From: Ooceraea biroi
Taxonomy: Eukaryota; Arthropoda; Insecta; Hymenoptera; Formicidae
Length of the DNA: 64,000 nt
Direction: 5' to 3'
NCBI RefSeq assembly: GCF_003672135.1
Contig: NC_039514.1
Span: 7,259,287 to 7,323,286 of the forward strand
Of this stretch, positions 47,906 through 59,245 are shown piece by piece (the stretch's first letter is position 1; each line of letters starts with the position of its first letter). The notes beneath the pieces are model-generated. The model was not told where the DNA came from and searched no databases. It saw nothing but the letters and a program-made list of their open reading frames with translations. The position numbers and the translations under genes are program-made.

Positions 47906-50900
47906 TCACTTCAGATACGACTTGTACAGCATCTTGCTCCTACACGTTTCCTTCTCCTGCTCGAGGAGGAACAACAGGTCCCGGAAGTTCACCCTCTTCA
48001 GGCGCGGTCTCATCGGCATCTGCCTGTTCAGCCCGCTCGCCGAGGCGTTCGCGCCGGGCGCGTTACCCGGGCTGCTCGTAGATCCCGCTACGTCGAGCCT
48101 GGGCTTCTTACGAGGCCCGATCGCCTGTAGGGCCGTCAGGTTCGCCTCCCTCTTCCGCAGCTCCTCCATTTCCACGCGTTGCATCTGAAAACGCGTTTCA
48201 TTCGCGTTGAGCGCGTGCCAGCCAGCCAGTTGAAGAGATCGCGAATAAGAATATAAAATGACGAATATTTTACCTCTTTGGCCTTGGCCTTCAATTTGGC
48301 CTGCTCGGGATCCTCCGTTTTCGCGCGGCTCTTCGCGGCGCGCAAGAGCAGCTCCCGTTCCTGCTCCTCGTGCCTTCTGCGCTCCACCTTGTCTAAATCT
48401 TCTAAAAACTTCAATTGCGCCCTTACGTCCTGTGTCACTTCGTATCTAGGATCGACCTGCAAGTAATCGAAGAGCGATTAATGCTAAAACAGTTTTAATG
48501 TCCGACACAGCTTGTGAAAAATTTAATTTAAATAAAAGTCGGATTTATTCTTATCAACAAGATAAGGCATGTAAAAAATGAAACGTTAATTTTTTTATTA
48601 TTAATTATTGATAAATTACTCATACCGTACCTTTAAGAGATCTATTCTGTGCTCCGCGATGACCGCTAATTTTTCTACTAAATTTCTTAACCTTTCCTGA
48701 ACAGCGTGCGAAATTAACGCCGCTACCTCTTGGTTGGGTTCCTCCAATCCGTAGCTGGATACTGGAAACGATGAATGACACGCACGTGACAACCGAAAAT
48801 TACCTCGGTATTGTACTAATTCAACAGTAAAGAGAACAATAAAATTACCGATTTGTTTAATTCTCTGTTGTAACGGCGCTACGTGCAAAAATACTTCATC
48901 TTTACAGGATCGTATCTGGGTACCGACGAACTCTGTAGAGCCGAGTATTCTTTGAGATTCCTCCGCAAGATTAACGCCACCCATCGCTGCCACATCGTTT
49001 ATGTCGTCGTCCGCCCTAACGAGGTAAAAGATTACGATTAATAAATTATTTTATATTTAAAATTGAATTTTAAAATATTTAAAATTAAATTAAAAATTTT
49101 TTAATATTTAAAATATTTAAAATTTAAATTTAAAATATTTAAAATATTTAAAATTGACAAGTTATTTTATATTAAAAAATGATACAACAATACGTGATCC
49201 TTAGATCAATTCCGTTTCATCGATTAATTCGTAGCAATTCGAACTGTCCGAGACGTCCTTAAGAAGACGACACACTCACGTGTATCCTGCCGATGAGAAG
49301 GTCTTCTTTTCTTTCTCTTTCGGAGCCGGTTTCTGAACGAGGGAAGGCACTACGGCTTTATTAACAGTAGTAGTTGTATTGACTGTTTTGCTCTGCGCGG
49401 TAGTCGTCACCGTTTTCATCACCGTCGTCGCGACTAACGGTGGCTTCTGCACGACAGGAGCAGCCGGGCGAATCCCGGTTATCGCTGCTGTCGATTTCAC
49501 GGTGTACGCCGTGGTAGGAGTGCGAACCACCGTCGTTGTTACTGGTCGAACCTGGAGCAACACGGGATTTTATCGCGCAACCATAAAAACCGAAAGAAGC
49601 TTTTCCAACACCTCGTGGCGTAACGGTATCATTGATGTAACACGAGGAGGATCTTACCAGCCTCTGTTGAACAGGTTGCGCGGGTCGTGGAACCGTAGTG
49701 ACCACTGCCGTTGCCGTTACCGCTGTCGGTAGCGGCGTCATGACCCTCACTTGCGTCGTAGCCGTTGCCGCCGTCGCGACGGTCGCCGTGACCGGAACTG
49801 TTGCCGCTATTGCCACCGCAGGTCTGTACTGAGTTTGCTGCAATATTCGGTGCGACGTAATCGCAAATTATATATCGAATGAGTCGAAAACCTCGAAATG
49901 ACATAATTAAATTAAATTTTATTTTTAAATTTAATTTAATTTTTTATTATTAAATTAATCTTGATTTTATTAGAGCAGAATTTGTACAAGCTGGACGCTT
50001 TCTCTTACCTGGGTGATGGTAGGAACAACAGCCGACGCTATAGAGAAGACGACATTGGCCGGAGGAGGCTTTATGCCCTCTATGACCAACTCCTTCGTAA
50101 CGAGCGACTGTCGCAGCAACGGCAGGCTCTTCTTGAGAAATCCGATGAGACAAGGTTGCGGCGAGGCGTTCAGCAATTTTTCGAGTCTGTCGCAGAATTC
50201 CTCCGGCTCAACCTTCGTATCGATCAGTTCCTGTATCAAAGTTCGCACACTGCGTTCCACTGATTTAGGCTCTCGACTAGATAACTCTAACAAGTTCGCT
50301 AAGAATTTACGGCACTTTTCTTTGGTATTATCAATAGTTTGACGCTAAAAAGGAAGAAAAACAGGACGATTATTAATAACAGGTGTGTATTAATTATTTT
50401 TACTGAGAAATTTAATGTTTCGTATGGGAGACGTACTGGTGCAGCAGATGTTTGGACCGTTTGAACAGTCTGAACAGTAGTGGCCGTCGGTGCAGAAGTG
50501 GTTGTGGGTGCTGTGGTCACTGTTCCCGGGGTAGTAGTCGATGTAGTGATGGTGGGAGCCACAGTCTGTAGCAATAAAGCATACGTAATAATTAATCTTA
50601 ACTTCAATCATGTGAAATTAATCGAGGAAAAAAATATGTCGGTTCTTGCAATTAATATGGAGTATGAATTTTATAATTTAGAATCTTTATATCCAAGTTA
50701 AACTTAATATTTGAATGAGTAATCGACAAAAAAGATTTACATGCAGGTAATAAAATGGAGAAAAAAAATACGTTCTAATAAATAATTATAAATTAAACAT
50801 GAAATTTTGCATTACATAAAAGTTGAGAATATTTGCAGTACGATTACATGATACAATATTTCCTTCTGTTCTTCACAGCAAAATAATTAATTTAAAATTT

Positions 50901-53861
50901 ATTTAAATTTATTTAAGAATAAAAGAAGAAGAAAACGTTACTTTAGAAATGTTGAAATATTTCCGAGAAATATAGTCCGAAATCATCTTCTAAGAAGTTT
51001 TTATTATCACTGATTGCATGCAACCAGAACATTTCTGAAAATGTTCTTATATTACTACATTCCTGATAAAACTATATCTATTTTTCTTACATGCATGCTA
51101 AAGTTTAGAAATAAATAATTTTGCAAAAAGATTTCATTTCCTCGGCTACTGCAGGTAACCGCGTATCGTATAACTTTGCGTTTCGTAATCATGTAAATGA
51201 TTAAATTGTGTTAGCTGAAGTCACTTTTGAAGATGTACAGAAATGATACTTATACACATGATCACAATTGTTACGTGTTAAAAAATTAATTCTTTTTACT
51301 GATATTTCTATCGGTTTTTTTCTCTTAAATCCAAGAAATTATGATAGTAGATGACAGTTGATGATCCATAAAATATTCTATAGACGCACTTGTACCTTGT
51401 ACAGACTCAATCTTATTGTTTTAATAGACATTAGTATAAAATATTGCTTTGAAATATGTTAATGACTAACAAGTATTAATTATTTCAGTCAACAAGACGA
51501 GTACAATGTACTCTTTTATAATATTTAACAGTTAAAAATATATTATTAAATATTTAAATATATTAATGCTTTTTAAAATCATCCGAATATCTTTTAATTA
51601 AATTACTATTCTTTATATTACTATTATTGTTTATAATAATAATAGTAAAGTAAATATGATCTCTTAATTCTTTCTCGTCACTATTTACCAATTAGATAGC
51701 AGATAACAAAAGTTTGTATAAATGTGATCACACATGCTTACGTAAAAACGATACATTAGCAGTAAAGATATAAAAGAATCGACAAATGCATATATGTAGA
51801 AGAATATAAAATATAAAAATACCTTTTTCAAACAATTTATCTTTTTACTCGTGTAACAAATCTCCTACGCAACACCTTTAACCAGTAGTTCATGCAAGTA
51901 TATTGATATTAAATTTCACTGCACTTACTGCACTCGTAAAACTCAGATTGTACTACCAGAGTGATGCATTCTAAGAGAGAGAGCTAATGAGATAAATTAT
52001 GCTATTCAAATTTGTAAAATGTGAGTCGGAAGTGATATCGATTACCAAGGTAGTTCATAATAAAGTTCTCGCATTCAGAAATATATATGAGTCCATATTC
52101 ATAGAAGCTACGTAGAAATGTAGTTCTTCTACAGATAGAAAATGTGCAAAAATAAAATATTCTCAATTATTGAAGAGATAACAGAAAACTTTCGTGTCAC
52201 GTATTTAAGGTATATGAATGGCACATTTATATAAAAATCTAGATATACAAATTGTGTGTGTGAACATAAAAAAATACATTGCCATACCGATAACACCATT
52301 CCACAGAAAAAAATAAAAATCACAAACCAATAAATCTCTACAGTAGCACTACATCGAGTCTTGTATAAAGGTATAAAAGTGCGTCACCTGAACAGATTTT
52401 CTTAGGGTGGCGAGTGGTGGGCCAGTGAACTGAGTGTTCAGCCTACTTACAGCCGGCACTGAAGTTAGGCGGTACGTAGTGCCCGGAGAAGGTGCAGCGA
52501 CCACTGCGTTTCCAGCTATGTTATTCGGCGTAACCGTAGTACCAGCGGGAGTACTCGCAGTTGGCGCTGGACCCACCCTCAGTAACTGATACTGTCCATT
52601 CTCTGTTTTCAATAACAGATGACCCTGAGTACCAGGCTGAAGGCCATGCAGTGCCTGCAACGTTATCTGAAAAATCGAGGAGGCAATGTTACGTCACGTT
52701 ATCACATGTTGTCACATTAGAATCCATTCAGAATAATATTTATATTTTTCATTATAAACAAATAAGGGATTACATTATAAAATTTCACTTAATTTTACTT
52801 AATTTCATTTAAAAGACAAAATAGAGGAAAATTGATTCGTATATCATGTATCATCTTACCCCCTGAGTTCCTGGTCTCGTTCCTGCAACCAGTTGCTGGC
52901 CAATCACCACCCTCGGTGTGACTTGCTTGTTCGCTTGCTGTCCCGCTACCGGCGTGGCGGGACGCATGGTATTTACATTGAGAATCTGGACATTGCTGGG
53001 TACTATCGTCGACGTAACACCAGCCTTGGCTTGCAACGCCGTGCTGACCGCGTTGCCAGTCACTGAGACTGGCACCGACATTGGTACAGAAACCATACCC
53101 CCAGGTGCAACGGTAGTCTTGATCACTAATGCTGCGCCGGTCGGTTTGTTCACTGCCGTCACCGTTTGGCTACCCGTCTGAGTGACGGAGCCAACATTGG
53201 TAACAACGACGTTCGACGTGGTCTGCAGCACCGATTGCGACGTTATGCCCAACGTGCCGTTCGCCAGTTGGCCGACAGTCTGTGTGGGGAAGGAAATCTT
53301 GTTGTTTGCATTCGCCACCCCCGTAGTGGCTATCACCTGGCTAACACTGGGGTAGATGATCTTGACCGGCTCGTGCGTCTTGGTGAGGCTTGGTATGTGC
53401 GTGGTCTGGTTGCCGGACACCTGGTTGGTGGCGACTTGGTTGATGTAGGCAGCGGCGGGTATCCCCGGCGGTTGTGCGTGCTGTTGCTGTTGCTGCTGTG
53501 TCGTGATGACCTGCGGCGCCACTGTGTTCGAGGTAACCACGTTCACCGGCAGCAGGGTGCTGGTGGTGATCGACTTGGTGACTTCCTGGGTCATCAGACT
53601 GTTCACGGTAGTCGCGCCGCCGCCGCCGTTCGAAACCCCATGTTTCTGCGGCTGTACCGCTGTGATGGTGCCCCCGTTGGAAATAGCGCTGTTCACCTGA
53701 TGATTCTGCTGGCTGACCGACGCGGTGCTTGCCTGGTGCTGGCCCGCCGCCGCCGGTGTTGACGTTACTAGCTGCGTCTCGAGGGAGCCCACTATCGCGT
53801 TCACTGCGGATTCGTCGACATCCGTGCTCAGAGCTTCCTCCAGAAACTTAGCTGACGCCAT
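47906..53861 (-). CDS. Taf4: transcription initiation factor TFIID subunit 4
   Basis: Ten exons: 53861-52860, 52666-52388, 50565-50437, 50344-50009, 49837-49658, 49551-49280, 49015-48849, 48761-48631, 48456-48274 and 48184-47906; phases agree (most are phase 0), 985 aa. The N terminus (MASAKFLEEALSTDVDE) and a long Gln/Thr/Val-rich low-complexity region are typical of TAF4 activation surfaces. The TAFH/NHR1 domain sits in exon 4 (about 471-575; KCRKFLANLLEL, EEFCDRLEKLLN, LIGFLKKSLPLLR). The C-terminal histone-fold region is at about 735-860 (DDINDVAAMGGVNLAEES, YGLEEPNQEVAALISHA, RLRNLVEKLAVIAEHR), ending in NFRDLLFLLEQE. TAF4 pairs with TAF12 in TFIID in the nucleus. Intron 2 is about 1.8 kb, much longer than the rest. 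Confidence 0.95.
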
Positions 53862-55225
53862 TTTCTTCCAAGCTCCAACTGTAAACTGATCTGCGCATGC
53901 GCCTGTCGCAAATTATTCCCATAGTGCATTGCCCCCCCTAGCACGATGACGAGAGGACCGTGCGCGCCGAGTCTTCTATTTACCGTCCGCCGGTAAAACA
54001 GCGGCGCGACTCTTCTCCCCTCCGATGTTCTTCTCCTCGTTCCCCGACGTTGCTCGCTGAATTCGCCTCGCGGCGCGTCCGCGCGGTCTCCAGTTTACGG
54101 TTATTTGCGATCGTGCGTCAGTCGCGCGATCACGGCACACGGGCACGCCGTATGCACGCGCTACGCCTGAAAGCACGCACGCAACACGTCACCCGCCAAA
54201 ATGGCCATCTTCCAAAACACGAAATCGCGACGCGCCGCTCGCTCGGTTATAACACATTTACACACGTACACACATACGTATACACAGTAGACGAGCCGCG
54301 AGGTAATCACTGTCAGCCGCGGGATACGATCTTTTTGCGGAAACAATTATCGCACGTGCACACGAAGGCGCGTTTTCTCACGCGCTCGATCGTTTTTATT
54401 CCTGAAGAAAGTTTTCCCTCGAAATTTCGAGACGTCTTCTCGCGTTTACGTTATTCCTGCGTATGGGATGTACGTCTGCATACGCGTAGAACGAATATTC
54501 CATCCGCGGAAAAACCAGTAGGTTACACCTGTTCAAGTGAGAAACGAGAGAACCTAACCTTCCGCGAGGCTACGCATTTTCCAATCCAGCTATTTCAACG
54601 CGCTGCTCACTCGTTAGACGCGGGAGCGTGTAAACACTCGCGCGTACTTGGGCTGCGAAGCGAAACCAACGCGCGATTTACGGTTCCTCCTCTACTTAAC
54701 CTTACTGCTCCACTGAGCGAGCACCGCGTCACTCCGCCCCGCTCTGCCTCGCTACCGCGCGACGCTCAGCGACGCTTTGCGTCCGTCTGTGCCTTTTCGT
54801 TCCTCGGGCAACGTATATCTAGTCGTTTCCGGAGAAGCAGCTGATTGGTCGCCGTGCAAGTCGCGCGACCAGTTGGAACTATTCCCTAGGATCGCCGCGT
54901 TCTCTGTGGCGGAGCCGTTAAAGATGGCGTAGGCATTCTACGAGGTCGCTCTGGTCGCTCATCTTGCATTTCGACATTCGTGACTCGAGATGAGCGAAAA
55001 TGATTATGAGATAATCAACAACAACAAATTGATCGTCTTCCAACGTTCAGCGAGAGTGTGTTTGAAAATTAATTAAACATGATTTTTATAACAAACAAAT
55101 AATAAATGCGGTGTTGAACGCTAGAAATATGGCTCCGGATATATCGAGCGAGGTGAAACACATTTTAAGGTCGAGAGACTCGAGAGTGGTTAACGTGGAT
55201 GCTCCAGCCACGGTATAAGGATATA

Positions 55226-55699
55226 CAGTAGGGGCAAGCACCCGTTTTCGAGTCAGCCGCGCAGATTTGCTTGCGCACCCCAAGCGGCCATGTTCTTGGG
55301 CGGCTTCCAATCCCGTTCAAAGTAAAGAACGCGCATTATCTCCGTAACCGTGATCACATATAGATAGAGAAACATAACCAAACATAAAAATTCGTATATT
55401 GTATTGTTTGTTTTGTGCTTTTGTTAAAAACAATGTCTAAGAGAATACATCGAGTGTGTGCGGTGCAAAATTGTTTTCACAATGATTAATGATGATATAT
55501 CATTTTTTCGCTTTCCAAAAGAGAAAGAAAGGTATGCATTACTTATGTATTTATAAAATATGTAATTTTTTTAAGAAAACATTAAAAATATTTGCTGATA
55601 GCGGTGGTTTCTAGTATTATTGATATGCTACTTGCCGCCCGAAGACATGGCGGATCGGCTGAAAAAGATCAAAGGTGCCGACGCTCTTTGTCCCTACTG
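55226..55699. mobile_element. TA-flanked inverted-terminal-repeat element containing a THAP exon fragment
   Basis: Begins CAGTAGGGGCAA and ends TTGTCCCTACTG, with TA (in fact TATA) on both outer sides. Further inside, GCCATGTTCTTGGGCGGC on the left pairs imperfectly with the complement of the right subterminal region, so the degenerate repeats reach about 85 bp. The 474-bp element is non-autonomous; the only coding trace is the THAP fragment at 55433-55531. Confidence 0.7.
55433..55531 (+). pseudogene. frameshifted THAP zinc-finger first exon
   Basis: An ATG opens MSKRIHRVCAVQNCFHND, then stops (TAA). One base over, the frame continues NDDISFFRFPKEKER up to a GTATGC splice donor. The C-x4-C pair and the S-F-x-R-F-P motif are the start of a THAP (C2CH DNA-binding) domain. 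The zinc-binding second half is not visible downstream, so this is a dead fragment, perhaps of a THAP-type transposase or a captured host exon. Confidence 0.65.
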
Positions 55700-56566
55700 T
55701 ATATCATTATACTGTGCTCGAGCGTTGCGCTTGATAATGTTAAAAAAATATGGACCAAGGCTTAAAAAGTATGACACGTGCACGTTTCCTCACTAAAAAA
55801 TTGTGTACTCATTAAATGCACAAAAATGCACAACAGGTATTCCAACATGTTTTTATATTAATATATACAAAGTATTTCGACATTTATATTGTTCCTTGAT
55901 GAGACTGTGTTAATTTGTGCGCATACTATAAGATATAGTAATTGTCATATTGGCACTTTTCTATTTCCCTGCGCAGTCAGCTGGACCAGCAGGTTATTAC
56001 GTCCTGCTTCGATCGTTCCAATGTAAATTGTTAATGATTCGTAATAGTATTGTCCCTAATTTTACTACACTTTTTCTTGTATTTTCTAGCTAAATTTTCT
56101 GTACTTCCTCTCTCTACATATTTATCATTTCTTGATGTTTCTACTTTAACAGATTTACTTAAATTCGATTCATCAATTTATCAAATTTATCATGATCTAA
56201 ATTTAATGTTTGCTGAATGCAATATTTTTAACAATTAATATTCCAACATTTAACATTTTCCTTTTAATTCTTTACCGATATATCTCGTGTTCCGACTCGA
56301 TTTAATTACACGAAGAGAAAGGAAAATATATCCTTTTTTCTAGACTGCGTCTCAGATTTACTCAAGGGCGAAACGACACCTTTCCACTACGCGTTACGTA
56401 TAATAACAAACTCGCCAGGTGCACTCTGCCGGAGTCGCTTGAGGTAGACAAACGGTAGACGAACTGCACGAGAGAACGCGCGTAGAAAAAGAGTACGGTC
56501 ATTTTTTTGTGGGGGGGGGAATCATATTTCCTCCCCAGAAAAAAATAAATTCCACATTGTCATGTG

Positions 56567-59245
56567 TCAGGGGGTGGGCGACCAGTGCGGCCACTTTTGA
56601 ATTACGCTATACAGGGCGTCTCCGGGACTCAGGGTTTTCGAGACCTGCCGGTGGCCCAGCAGCTTGTAGTCCTTCGCGATCTTGCCGCCCTTCACGCCGA
56701 TCTCGATGATCTTCTGCGCGGCGTGCAGCTGTATGTTCGGCGGTATGACCGAGTTGAACGTGCCGATGAACGAGATGCCGATGCTCCTGTTGTTGAAGCC
56801 GAACGAGTGGGCCCCGACGTAGTCCCAGCTCCGACCGACGTACGCGAGGCCGTCGCCGCCGACGAGGAAGTTGTAGCCGATGTCCGACCAGTTGTACGAC
56901 TCCATGTGGTAGGTCTGCGCGACCCGCACGTGGAGCGTGCACTGCGACTGCGTGTTGCAGAAGTCCGTGACCGTGTGGCTGATGATCACGTACGGCACGG
57001 GCAGCCGCATCTTCGTCAGGGGTTCCGAGGGCGGTTGCGCGCCCCACTGGTTCCTCTCGACGAACCGCACCGAGCCCACCGTTACACCTGGAAATTACGT
57101 CACCGAGAAATTACGTGAGGACGTCTCGCGACTTTGCTCTTTATTTGCGGGTGTTTTCCACGGGCGGACTTCTCACAAGCGGAAACGTGACGTGTATGCA
57201 AATGCAAAATCGCGGGCGAGAGCGACTTTGTTGACACAAAACATAATGTGCGATATTTATTAATAGCGAGGAGAATTTTCCGAGCGGGATAATTACCACT
57301 GATCGACGAATCCGGGATTTCCGGGAAAATCGGCGCCTGCCGTGCGTCGCGAGAGAGGTATACGCTGCTGATCATCACGACGATCAGGAGTAGGACTAGA
57401 GCGCCCAACAAAGCCGCGCATCTCCATGTGCACAGCCATTGCGTCACTGGAATGATGATTATGAGAGTCATTAAAAAACAAATCGACTATTTGTGCGCGA
57501 TGAAATTCATCCACGATCATTGACGTAGACACTATTACGCATTTACGTAAACACGTGGCAAGAAAGAACGGATTCAAATTCCAGGCATTCTGATATTTCT
57601 CCAGTGTGTAATATTAATTGCATTAATATTCGTTATGTGCATATATTTCTGGCAGGATTAGCAGTTAAATTAATAAATTATTTCTTGCAACAATAGCAGT
57701 ATGGTAATGCTAAATTTGAAAAATTACTTAACAATCGGCAATTAAACGCAGCAGTTACACAATACTTTTTTTATTCCTATAGCTACTTGCAAGTTTTCGA
57801 ACGAATCAGAGAAACTTTAGGAGCATTACGAGTGACGTTAGAAGTATATAACATTAAAACATGTGCAGTTGAAACGAGGAGCATTCATGATTCTACTACT
57901 CGTCCTTGAGCCCGGGAGCAGCTGACGAAACTCTACATCGATCACGTGTTTATCGATATCATTATCGCACGAAAATAAGCGTCCGCGACTAATCGCGCCT
58001 CAAGTTCTACCATTAAATACACGTAACGTTAACGGAGAAAAAATGACTGACCGGTAATTAAGCGTGATTTTAAAGTATTCGAAATACTCGTTCTATTGTC
58101 TGTAATAGTTTGAAGCTATGCATCGTTTCGCGGGGGGGCGGGGGGAGGGGAAACAGCTGAAAAATTACTGATCTTCAAAGGCGGAAAATTCGGGAAGAAT
58201 AATTCGTCAAAACATATTGTGAAGATTAAAATCCGGCCACCCGCTGACATTTATAGTCTGATAATACGATACGATCCAGGCATAGAATAAGTATAATACA
58301 TTAATATCTTATCTTATCAGACTTACACTTCCCTTTTGTTGTAAACATTATCGAGCAATATTTACACTTGTACGCGCGACACAACAATTGCGAGGCTCTT
58401 CTCGGAAAGGATCGGATAAATTTGTTAACCGATCTAGCACGCGTCTCCGCAGATAAATCCGCATTTTAACGCTCGCAATCCAATTAGCTCAATTTTTATT
58501 AATAATTTTATTAAATTATTTTTATTACATTTCCCTTTTAATTAAAATTTCTTTACTTTTATAGATAATTATCGTTACCTTTATTTAACTCCGTGCTCTG
58601 TGGGATAATGGGCACGTTCGCGGTTTCCCCGCTCTTGCTCGTCGACGAGAGGTCCGAGGTGTTGGGGACGGCGCCTCGGCCTGACTCGAGCTTGGCCTGC
58701 GGGTCCTGCACCAAAGCGGGATTCGTGTAAACGAACTGCTTTATGGTGACCGGACCCTTGTAGAAGGTCTTGTTACCCAGATGCACGTTCGTCGAGTTCT
58801 TTACGCAGACGTCGCCGAAGCTGGACGGGTCGGCGCTCGGCAGGACCAGGTCGCCGTTCGCGGTCTCGACCGCCTGCTGGACAACGGCTGTCGACGGTCC
58901 CGGCTGCAGGTTGGCGACCCAGCGGCCGTTGCCGGCCTCCTCGGTGTCCGTCTCTTCCTCCTCCTCCTCCTCGTCGTCATCGTCGTTGTCGTCTACGTCA
59001 CTGCACTGCGTAGAGGAACTTCCAACGCTACCATTGCCCGGAACGACGGGCGCGCGTGCCCCGGGGACGGTCACCGCCTCGAGCGCGACCTCGTCGCGAA
59101 GCCGGTGCTCGACCACGTGGGCTTCCACGGACGCGACAGCGTTCACGCGGGCCTCCTGCTCCTTCCTCTGGTGGAACTGGCTGTTATCGGACGCCTCCTG
59201 CTGCTGCTGCTGTTGCTGCTGTTGTACCAATGTCACCATGCCCAT
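56567..59245 (-). CDS. PGRP-LC: membrane peptidoglycan recognition protein, PGRP-LC-like
   Basis: Three exons: 59245-58579, 57446-57297 and 57087-56567; phase 1 at both junctions, 445 aa. The cytoplasmic part (1-222) has a nine-Gln tract, an Asp/Glu-rich run and a RHIM-like core (NVHLGNKTFYKGPVTIKQF, about 153-171) of the kind that signals through IMD. The transmembrane helix is at about 232-253 (ALLGALVLLLIVVMISSVYL). The extracellular PGRP/amidase-2 domain is about 278-440, with H310, Y344 and H418 conserved and a C316/C322 pair, but Ser426 in place of the catalytic Cys. It is therefore a sensor, not an amidase. R373 in NNRSIGISF matches the arginine used by DAP-type receptors. Only one ectodomain exon set is visible, unlike the alternative ectodomains of fly PGRP-LC. 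Confidence 0.9.

Larger units (their letters stand above)
53862..56566. other. TAF4 promoter side and spacer to PGRP-LC
   Basis: 53.9-54.9 kb is GC-rich and CpG-rich, as expected for the TAF4 promoter/5' UTR. The 294-codon + strand frame there (53960-54844) has only compositional support. The rest is AT-rich and holds the THAP-fragment element at 55226-55699. Confidence 0.5.

Noticed and set aside
53960..54844. 294-codon + strand open frame upstream of TAF4
   Set aside because: It lies in the GC-rich promoter region, is Arg/Ser/His-rich by composition, and shows no domain or splice support.
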